Source: SIG710 sp045648605 | GTDB taxonomy: Bacteria > Bacillota > Clostridia > Oscillospirales > CAG-272 | Direction: 5' to 3' | Assembly (NCBI GenBank): GCA_045648605.1 | Contig: JAZROG010000078.1 | Coordinates: forward strand, 1 to 21,082 | DNA: 21,082 nucleotides | Shown: positions 16,025 to 21,082 of the stretch, piece after piece | Layout of the letters: each line of letters opens with the position of its first letter | Numbering within the stretch: the stretch's first letter is position 1 | Position numbers and translations under genes: made by a program | Notes under the pieces: generated by a model | The model's input: the letters and a program-made list of their open reading frames with translations, nothing else | What the model was told of the DNA's origin: nothing | The model's database searches: none

Positions 16025-16598
16025 TTTTGATTCCTCCGACTCTTCTTTCGTCACTTGGAGGCGAGGAGCTTGCATATATCTTTGAGGATAAGGAAAAAAG
16101 TCGAGTAAATCATATCTCCCTCGCTCCCGAAGCAAAGCTGGATATAATAAGAATTTGCGAGAAGATATCTGCACTGATTGACGATAAAAAAAGCTCTCAT
16201 CTGTGTACATTTGCATACATTATTGAGTTATTGCACATCAGCCGAGAACTTTATGACAAGGCAAAAGAAGCACCATCCTTATCGGCAACTCCTGCTGTGA
16301 TCACAGGCGCTATGAGGTATATTACAAAGAATTACAAAACCATCAAAAGCCTTGATGAAATTGCAAAAAATGCACACTGCAGTGTCACCTATCTCACAAG
16401 GACTTTCAAAAATCACACGGCAAAACTGTTTGGAGCTATTTGACCGAATGTAGGCTTGCCCATGCAAAAATTATGCTTGACAGTGGCATGGGGGTTACCG
16501 AGGCTTGCTATGAATGTGGCTTTGGAGATTGCTCGGGATTTATCAAGCTATTCAAAAAATATGAAGGAATTACTCCTTTGAAATATAAAAATAAATAA
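16022..16598 (+). pseudogene. AraC family regulator, N-terminally truncated and frameshifted
   Basis: The recognisable sequence starts near MTFLIPPTLLSSLGGEEL and continues in one frame to the first helix-turn-helix (SLDEIAKNAHCSVTYLTRTFK). It then needs a shift near 16410, within a run of five A, to continue as SHGKTVWSYLTECRLAHAKIML and the second helix-turn-helix (GVTEACYECGFGDCSGFIKLFKKY...GITPLKYK), ending at 16598. One missing A explains the shift. About 190 codons remain where AraC regulators have about 280-300, so the N-terminal cupin/sensor part is lost. Its truncated end abuts the truncated glycyl radical fragment on the opposite strand. Confidence 0.8.
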
Positions 16599-16600
16599 CA

Positions 16601-16629
16601 AAAGGGCGTTCCAAATCGGAACGCCCTTT
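16601..16629 (-). terminator. Terminator of the rplU-prp-rpmA operon
   Basis: AAAGGGCGTTCC (16601-16612) pairs with GGAACGCCCTTT (16618-16629). On the minus strand the stem is followed by TTTTGTTATTTAT. It lies 16 bases after the rpmA stop. Confidence 0.8.
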
Positions 16630-16644
16630 GCCGAAAGAAAACAA

Positions 16645-16923
16645 TTAGTCAGCGTAAACGCTTACCTGCTTCTTAGCCTTTGTCTTCTGCTCAAACTTAA
16701 CCTTACCATCGATGAGAGCGAAGAGTGTGTCATCCTTACCGATACCAACATTGTTACCGGGATGAACAGCTGTACCTCTCTGTCTGATAATGATGTTGCC
16801 TGCCTTTACGGGCTGGCCGTCGGACTTCTTAACACCAAGTCTCTTGGATTCGCTGTCACGACCGTTCTTTGTAGAACCAACACCCTTTTTATGAGCAAAG
16901 AACTGTAAACTGAGTCTTAACAT
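16645..16923 (-). CDS. rpmA: 50S ribosomal protein L27 with Prp-cleaved leader
   Basis: L27 is a large-subunit protein whose N-terminus reaches the peptidyl transferase centre. The 92-residue product contains the family blocks GSTKNGRDSESKRLGVK and IIIRQRGTAVHPGNNVGIGKDDTL. As in many Firmicutes it starts with a short leader, MLRLSLQFF, directly before AHKKG. Prp protease removes this leader after LQFF to give the mature protein, and the Prp gene is next door. The ATG at 16923 is set by the leader and the upstream GGAGGTAGGA. Confidence 0.97.
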   Translation of the reverse strand: MLRLSLQFFAHKKGVGSTKNGRDSESKRLGVKKSDGQPVKAGNIIIRQRGTAVHPGNNVGIGKDDTLFALIDGKVKFEQKTKAKKQVSVYAD

Positions 16924-16978
16924 TATTCCTACCTCCATAATTTTTGGTTTGCGGCTTTGCCGCCTCTTGAAAAACGAA

Positions 16979-17338
16979 TTACTGATAGTCGATATCCTTA
17001 ATGGATACGTCGAGAAAATCGTAATACTCCTCCAGCATATCATTAAGCTGATAATAATACGCTGTGAAAATGCCCGAAACCGCATAGCGCTTGCGCTCGT
17101 CATCCTCAAACTGAGGAAGAGCACCGCGACATCTTACGCGGATATCCGTAGTCTTCTCGTCGATCTCATATTCAACGTCCGACGCATAGGCAATTTCAAT
17201 GGAATTGATGATAAGCATAGTCATTGCGGAAAGTGCGGCGCAGAGAATATCATTCCCTTCCTCGCCAAATCCCGTATGACCCTGTTCCTCAAAGCCGTAG
17301 AAAACTCCACCGCTTCGATAAAAAACGATTTTCGTCAT
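16979..17338 (-). CDS. prp: Ribosomal-processing cysteine protease Prp
   Basis: Prp (YsxB) is the cysteine protease that trims the N-terminal leader of L27 in Firmicutes. The 119-residue protein shows the His-Cys catalytic pair in GHTGFGEEGNDILCAALSAM (His21 and Cys33 or one position away). The C-terminal half is acidic and helical. It sits between rplU and rpmA, the conserved order, and its substrate's cleavage motif LQFF/AHKKG is present in the adjacent gene. Confidence 0.95.
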   Translation of the reverse strand: MTKIVFYRSGGVFYGFEEQGHTGFGEEGNDILCAALSAMTMLIINSIEIAYASDVEYEIDEKTTDIRVRCRGALPQFEDDERKRYAVSGIFTAYYYQLNDMLEEYYDFLDVSIKDIDYQ

Positions 17339-17350
17339 AGCAGAAACCTA

Positions 17351-17662
17351 TTAGCCGCAGATCTTTGTGATCTGAACCTTTGTATAGGGCTGTCTGTGAC
17401 CGATCTTCTTCTTCTCGTTCTTCTTAGCCTTGTACTTCATAACGTAGATCTTCTTAGCCTTGCCGTTCTTGAGAACAGTTGCCTCAACCTTTGCACCCTC
17501 AACTGTGGGAGCGCCTACCTTGAAGTCGTCTCCGGTAGATAATGCCATTACCTTATCAAAAGTAACAGTTTCGCCATCGTTAACCTCGAGCTTCTCAACG
17601 AAAATGATATCGCCCTCGTTAACCTTGTACTGCTTTCCGCCGGTCTGAATTACTGCGAACAC
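17351..17662 (-). CDS. rplU: 50S ribosomal protein L21
   Basis: L21 is a large-subunit protein that binds 23S rRNA. The 103-residue product starts FAVIQTGGKQYKVNEGD after the initiator and ends HRQPYTKVQITKI, both family hallmarks. The start is a GTG at 17662, six bases after GAGAGGTG. A longer frame upstream to 17737 is rejected because family members begin with M/YAVI and the ribosome binding site falls inside it. First gene of the rplU-prp-rpmA operon; prp begins 12 bases after its end. Confidence 0.96.
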   Translation of the reverse strand: MFAVIQTGGKQYKVNEGDIIFVEKLEVNDGETVTFDKVMALSTGDDFKVGAPTVEGAKVEATVLKNGKAKKIYVMKYKAKKNEKKKIGHRQPYTKVQITKICG

Positions 17663-17746
17663 GAAAAGCACCTCTCTTTCTTTTTTAGACTCGCTAATGA
17701 AGGCGGTGCAAAAAATGCACACTTTTAAAGCCCCCAAATTATGCGG
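17663..17746 (-). promoter_or_regulatory. rplU mRNA leader, possible L21 leader element
   Basis: The mRNA should begin near 17746, giving a leader of about 84 nt. It holds a small hairpin (GTGCA/TGCAC around 17706-17722) and then a purine-rich region with the ribosome binding site. Autoregulatory L21 leaders are known in Firmicutes, but I cannot confirm that this sequence matches that structure. Confidence 0.3.
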
Positions 17747-17752
17747 CTCTCT

Positions 17753-17781
17753 ATTATAACATTATTATTCCGCTTTGTCAA
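17753..17781 (-). promoter_or_regulatory. Perfect consensus promoter of rplU-prp-rpmA
   Basis: On the minus strand TTGACA (17781-17776), a 17-base spacer and TATAAT (17758-17753) match the sigma-A consensus at all twelve positions with the ideal spacing. This fits a highly expressed ribosomal protein operon. Confidence 0.85.
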
Positions 17782-17832
17782 TAGTTTTTTGCCATTTTTT
17801 TGTTTTTTCAATAAAAAAGTCGAAAAAACTTT

Positions 17833-17925
17833 TTAAAGCACCTCTGATGCGTGTATCTTAGCGCCTTTTCGAACAAGCTCAGTCTTTAATGCCTTAATAT
17901 CAGTCCATGCAACAATTTTGACCTC
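17833..17925 (-). pseudogene. Possible gene-end remnant upstream of rplU
   Basis: A short minus-strand frame without a start codon reads NEVKIVAWTDIKALK, then ELVRKGAKIHASEVL and a stop. Its codon use resembles the neighbouring genes. It may be the 3' end of a lost gene. I do not recognise the family and it could be chance. Confidence 0.2.
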
Positions 17926-17995
17926 GTTTCAACTATATTTGCCACAAAAAAGGCAAAAAAATGGCATATGTAGTAAAAAAAGACAAAATACCCCC

Positions 17996-18024
17996 TTTTC
18001 AAAACCGTTTTTTTGTGGTATAAT
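17996..18024 (+). promoter_or_regulatory. Promoter of the GyrB-like gene
   Basis: An extended -10 element TGGTATAAT (18016-18024) is preceded at 17 bases by TTTTCA (17996-18001). Transcription would start near 18031, about 25 bases before the ATG. The TTGTGGTATAAT core is shared with the lon promoter at 413-424. Confidence 0.55.
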
Positions 18025-18055
18025 AATTTAATAACAAATTGTAAAGAGGTTGAAA

Positions 18056-20056
18056 ATGGCAAAAAGCAAGGATACCGCAAAGCAATATAACGATCAAAGC
18101 ATAGTTTCGCTTAAGGGTAAGGACAGAGTCAGGCTCAAGCCTGCCGTTATCTTCGGCTCGGACGGTCTTGAGGGCTGTGAGCATTCTATCTTTGAAATAC
18201 TTTCAAACTCGGTGGATGAGGCAAGAGAGGGATACGGCAAGGAGATAATCGTTACCGCCTACCGCGACAAATCCATAAAGGTTGAGGACTTCGGCCGTGG
18301 AGTTCCCCTTGGCTACAACGAGCGAGAGGGAAAATATAACTGGGAGCTGGTTTACTGCGAGCTTTATGCGGGCGGTAAATATAATAACAACTCCGAGGAT
18401 GCCGCATACGGTTATTCTCTCGGTACAAACGGTCTCGGTGCTTGTGCAACTCAGTACAGCTCCGAATATATGGATGTTTATTCCTATGACGGTGCTCATC
18501 TCAGCGAGATTCATTTCAAAAAGGGTGATCCCGTAACAGAGCTTTCTGTTCGCGACCTTGAAAAAAAGGAAAAGCGCACCGGAACTGTTATAAAATGGCG
18601 TCCCGACCTTGATGTTTTTACCGATATTGATATTCCTCATGAGTTCTTTGACGATGTTATGCACCGTCAGGCAGTAGTAAACTCCGGTATCAGATTCGTA
18701 TTCAAATATGAAAACGAAAACGGCAAGTTTGAGGAAAAGGCATATTACTATGAAAGAGGAATTGCAGACTATCTCACCGAGCTTGCAGGAGAAAATACTC
18801 TTACCGCGCCCGTTCTTTGGGGCATGGAAACCAAGGGTAAGGACAGAGAGGACAAGGAAGAATATAAGCTGAAGGCAGAATTCACATTCTGCGTTTCAAA
18901 CACCGCAAAGGGACTTGAATATTACCACAATTCAAGCTATCTCGAGCATGGCGGTTCACCCGACAAGGCAGTTAAGACCGCTTTTGTTTCCTCTGTTGAT
19001 AAATATCTGAAAAACGCAGGCAAATATAATAAAAACGAGAAAAAGATCACCTTTGAGGATATCGCAGATTGCCTCGTTCTCGTTATAAACAGCTTTTCAA
19101 CCGTCACCTCATATGCAAACCAGACGAAAAAGGCGATAACAAACAAATTCATCTGCGATGCAATGACCGAATATCTGAGACAAAATCTTGACATCTACTT
19201 TATCGAAAAGCCCATGGAGGCGGAGATCTTTGCAAATCAGGTTCTTCTCAACAAGAGAAGCCGAGAGAGAGCAGAGGACACTCGAATTGAGGTCAAGAAA
19301 AAGCTTACGGGAACGATGGGCATTGCAGACAGAGTTGATAACTATGTTGACTGCCGCTCAAAGGATCCCGAGAAGAGAGAGGTATATATCGTTGAGGGAA
19401 AGAGTGCGCTTGGCTCCTGTAAGCTCAGCCGAAATGCTGATTTTCAGGCTATAATCTCCGTAAGAGGTAAAACTCTTAACTGTCTCAAATGCGGCTATGA
19501 CAGAATTTTCAAGAGCGACATCATCGTCGATCTCTTAAAGGTCATCGGCTGCGGAGTTGAGATAAACGGAAAGATAAAGGGCAATATTCCCGCCTTTGAC
19601 TTAAATCAGCTTCGCTGGTCGAAAATAATTATCTGTACCGATGCGGATGAGGACGGATTCCAGATCAGAACCCTTCTTCTCACCATGTTTTATAGGCTTC
19701 TTCCCACTCTTATCGAGGAAGGAAAGGTGTTTATTGCCGAAACTCCGCTTTTTGAAATTACAGCGAAGGACGAAACATATTTCGCATATGACGAATTTGA
19801 AAAGGCAGCAATTCTCAAAAAGCTCGGCGACAAGAAATACAAGCTGCAGCGCTCAAAGGGACTTGGTGAAAACAGCAAGGAAATGATGGCGCAGACCACC
19901 ATGAATCCCGCCACAAGACGCCTTATCGCAATAACTCCCGCAGACGCGGCGGCAACCGAAAGAATATTCGAGACACTTCTCGGAGACGACCTTCCCGCAA
20001 GAAAGGAATTCATCTCCGCACACGGCTCGGAATATGTAAAGGACGCGGATATTTAA
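18056..20056 (+). CDS. Divergent GyrB/ParE-type topoisomerase ATPase subunit
   Basis: This is the ATPase/TOPRIM subunit of a type II topoisomerase, 666 residues from the ATG at 18056 (AGAGGT upstream). The GHKL ATPase domain has the catalytic Glu47 and Asn51 in EILSNSVDEA, Asp78 in EDFGRGVP, a loop YGYSLGTNGLGA in place of the usual SGGLHGVG, and the transducer YANQTK motif. The TOPRIM domain has Glu447 in IVEGKSALGS, SVRGKTLN in place of PLRGKILN, and the metal triad Asp529-Asp531-Asp533 in TDADEDG followed by IRTLLLTMFYR. The C-terminus keeps QRSKGLGE, TTMNP and YVKDADI, so the gene is complete. The substitutions set it apart from standard gyrB and parE; a second, clade-specific topoisomerase is likely. 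No GyrA/ParC partner is in the window, because an IS follows directly. Confidence 0.88.
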   Translation: MAKSKDTAKQYNDQSIVSLKGKDRVRLKPAVIFGSDGLEGCEHSIFEILSNSVDEAREGYGKEIIVTAYRDKSIKVEDFGRGVPLGYNEREGKYNWELVYCELYAGGKYNNNSEDAAYGYSLGTNGLGACATQYSSEYMDVYSYDGAHLSEIHFKKGDPVTELSVRDLEKKEKRTGTVIKWRPDLDVFTDIDIPHEFFDDVMHRQAVVNSGIRFVFKYENENGKFEEKAYYYERGIADYLTELAGENTLTAPVLWGMETKGKDREDKEEYKLKAEFTFCVSNTAKGLEYYHNSSYLEHGGSPDKAVKTAFVSSVDKYLKNAGKYNKNEKKITFEDIADCLVLVINSFSTVTSYANQTKKAITNKFICDAMTEYLRQNLDIYFIEKPMEAEIFANQVLLNKRSRERAEDTRIEVKKKLTGTMGIADRVDNYVDCRSKDPEKREVYIVEGKSALGSCKLSRNADFQAIISVRGKTLNCLKCGYDRIFKSDIIVDLLKVIGCGVEINGKIKGNIPAFDLNQLRWSKIIICTDADEDGFQIRTLLLTMFYRLLPTLIEEGKVFIAETPLFEITAKDETYFAYDEFEKAAILKKLGDKKYKLQRSKGLGENSKEMMAQTTMNPATRRLIAITPADAAATERIFETLLGDDLPARKEFISAHGSEYVKDADI

Positions 20057-20074
20057 ATAAAAAAGACAAAACAC

Positions 20075-20099
20075 TGATATGCACCCCAAAAGTTAGACA
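20075..20099 (+). repeat. Left terminal inverted repeat of the IS
   Basis: It begins TGATATGCACCCCAAAAG and ends in TTAGACA, matching the reverse complement of the right end (TGAAGTGAACCCCAAAG... TTAGACA). Confidence 0.75.
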
Positions 20100-20120
20100 C
20101 TTTTAGAGGTGCATATTTTT

Positions 20121-20503
20121 ATGTGCAAAACAGGAAGAGAAAACAGTAGGTACTCGGCAGAATTTAAAATGTGTTTTATAATGGATATACGAGAACACCG
20201 TTTGAGTTACAGTGAGGCTGTACGAAAATATTGGGAAGACAGCAAAGGTCAGGAGACGAACTTTATAAAACAAATTCAAAGGTGGGAACGAATATACATA
20301 GAAGAAGGAGCTGAAGGTCTGATGAAAGAAAGACGAGGCAAATCCTATGGAAGCAAAAAAGGGAGTCCACCAAAACTTGAAAAAAGGTAGAAGAAGAGCT
20401 TATTGCCGAGAACCAAAGACTCAGAATGGAGATAGAATACTTAAAAAAACTGAGTGCCTTAGTTCTTGCGGAAGAGCAAAAGAACGGCAAAAAGCGTTCA
20501 TAA
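20121..20503 (+). pseudogene. IS150-like orfA, frameshifted
   Basis: The N-terminal part (SAEFKMCFIMDIREHRLSY, then QRWERIYIEEGAEGLMKERRG) is the helix-turn-helix region of IS3-family OrfA. The frame stops at 20390 just after a run of six A. In the -1 frame the expected coiled coil continues (VEEELIAENQRLRMEIEYL, then KLSALVLAEEQ) to a stop at 20503. One missing A restores a normal OrfA of about 127 residues. Slippage on the A run could also join the frames, but the codon phasing does not form a classic A-AAA-AAG site. Confidence 0.75.
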
Positions 20504-21046
20504 TTGCTGAATTAAGGCAAAAGTATCGGCTTAAAGATTTGTTAGAGCTTTCCGGGATAGCCAGAAGCACGTATTACAACCGACGTTACAGAGTTCAAGA
20601 TTGGTGATGAAAAAGTGTACCTTTCGCCTGTGCTTGATATGTTCAACCGTGAAATTATATCTTACTCTATTTCTACAAGTCCTAATTTATGGCAAATACG
20701 TGAAATGTTAGACGGATTATTTGCCAAGTTGCCTGCTGATGCACGCCCCTTGTTCCATTCTGATCAAGGTTGGCAGTACCAACACGCCGAATACCAACGG
20801 CTTCTTGCCGAACATAATATTACTAAAAGTATGTCGCGAAAAGGAAACTGTATGGACAATGGCATAATGGAAAATTTCTTCGGCAGATTGAAAGTTGAAA
20901 TGTATTACGGCGAAAAATTCGAATCCCCTCGGGGATTCATTGAGATGTTGGAAGAATACATACATTACTACAACAATGAGAGAATATCTCTAAAACTAAA
21001 AGGAATGAGCCCAGTTCAATACCGAGCTCATTCACAAACAACTTAA
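20480..21046 (+). pseudogene. IS150-like orfB transposase with internal deletion
   Basis: The N-terminal piece (FIIAELRQKYRLKDLLELSG, then IARSTYYN) is followed near 20580, in another frame, by VTEFKIGDEKVYLSPVLDMF and the rest of the DDE integrase core. The first Asp is in DVTEF, the second Asp in FHSDQGWQYQ and the Glu in MENFFGRLK; the C-terminus LKGMSPVQYRAHS is intact. The intervening roughly 100 codons, including much of the HTH_21 region, are missing and the frame is broken, so no full transposase is made. The carboxyl part alone has an open frame from a GTG at 20615. Confidence 0.8.
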
Positions 21047-21057
21047 TATTTAATTTT

Positions 21058-21082
21058 TGTCTAAACTTTGGGGTTCACTTCA
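21058..21082 (-). repeat. Right terminal inverted repeat of the IS
   Basis: Reads TGTCTAAACTTTGGGG then TTCACTTCA on the plus strand; its reverse complement aligns with the left repeat over 25 positions. Confidence 0.75.

Larger units (their letters stand above)
20075..21082 (+). mobile_element. Defective IS3-family (IS150-like) insertion sequence
   Basis: Imperfect terminal inverted repeats (20075-20099 and 21058-21082, about 20 of 25 positions matching) bracket remnants of orfA and orfB of an IS3-family transposase. The element is about 1.0 kb where relatives are about 1.3-1.5 kb, because of an internal deletion in orfB, and orfA is frameshifted. It should be unable to transpose on its own. 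The right end coincides with the window end, so a target-site duplication cannot be checked. Confidence 0.85.

Noticed and set aside
15842..16216. A single 124-codon minus-strand gene
   Set aside because: Only the last 60 codons look like a glycyl radical domain; the upstream part is the antisense shadow of the AraC remnant.
16645..17124. A longer L27 frame starting at 17124
   Set aside because: The added part is the shadow of prp; the start at 16923 has a good ribosome binding site and gives the known leader.
20121..20503. Programmed -1 frameshift at the six-A run in orfA
   Set aside because: The zero-frame codons are GAA-AAA-AGG, which is not the usual A-AAA-AAG phasing, and the shift falls inside orfA rather than at its end; a one-base deletion explains it better.
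1..21082. CRISPR array, phage region or toxin-antitoxin pair
   Set aside because: No regularly spaced repeats, structural phage genes or small paired genes were seen on either strand.

Overview
The window looks like the chromosome of a low-to-mid GC Firmicute of class Clostridia. The evidence is a master sporulation regulator (Spo0A), a GerW/YtfJ spore protein, a sporulation-type D,D-carboxypeptidase, ScpA/ScpB, and ribosomal protein L27 with a Prp-cleaved leader next to the Prp protease. An uncultured gut-type Clostridia lineage is my inference; no rRNA or other taxonomic marker is present.

Positions 1-490 hold no convincing protein gene. They do hold a strong promoter (236-264) followed at once by a 73-nt imperfect hairpin and a T-tract (275-353), which looks like a small RNA gene or an attenuator in front of lon. 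A long plus-strand housekeeping cluster then runs from 491 to 9128: lon, engB, a site-2 metalloprotease, scpA, scpB, a DUF2953 membrane protein, ytfJ/gerW, a dacF-type carboxypeptidase, an rsuA/rluB-family pseudouridine synthase and a small GNAT-like protein. It is closed by a hairpin terminator at 9187-9223. spo0A follows with its own promoter region.

From 10202 the gene order becomes a patchwork of short units. A minus-strand phosphate unit (PiT permease plus DUF47 partner) comes first. A plus-strand EamA/DMT transporter gene follows, split by one in-frame stop. After it come a minus-strand aldo/keto reductase and a minus-strand GNAT acetyltransferase/DMT transporter pair joined by an ATGA overlap. 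At about 16020 two 5'-truncated genes abut: the last about 60 codons of a glycyl radical enzyme (minus) and an N-terminally truncated, frameshifted AraC regulator (plus). The simplest reading is that one deletion removed the middle of a divergent regulator/enzyme pair.

The conserved rplU-prp-rpmA operon (minus, 16645-17662) has a perfect consensus promoter. It is followed by a divergent GyrB/ParE paralogue (18056-20056). Where a GyrA/ParC-type partner might be expected, the window ends in a defective IS3-family (IS150-like) element, 20075-21082, with both inverted repeats, a frameshifted orfA and an internally deleted orfB.

The most interesting points are the stand-alone structured RNA upstream of lon, the deletion scar with a possibly translatable 60-residue glycyl-radical domain, the single-stop split transporter, and the divergent type II topoisomerase ATPase subunit separated from any partner. 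I do not see a clearly new multi-gene defence or biosynthetic system.
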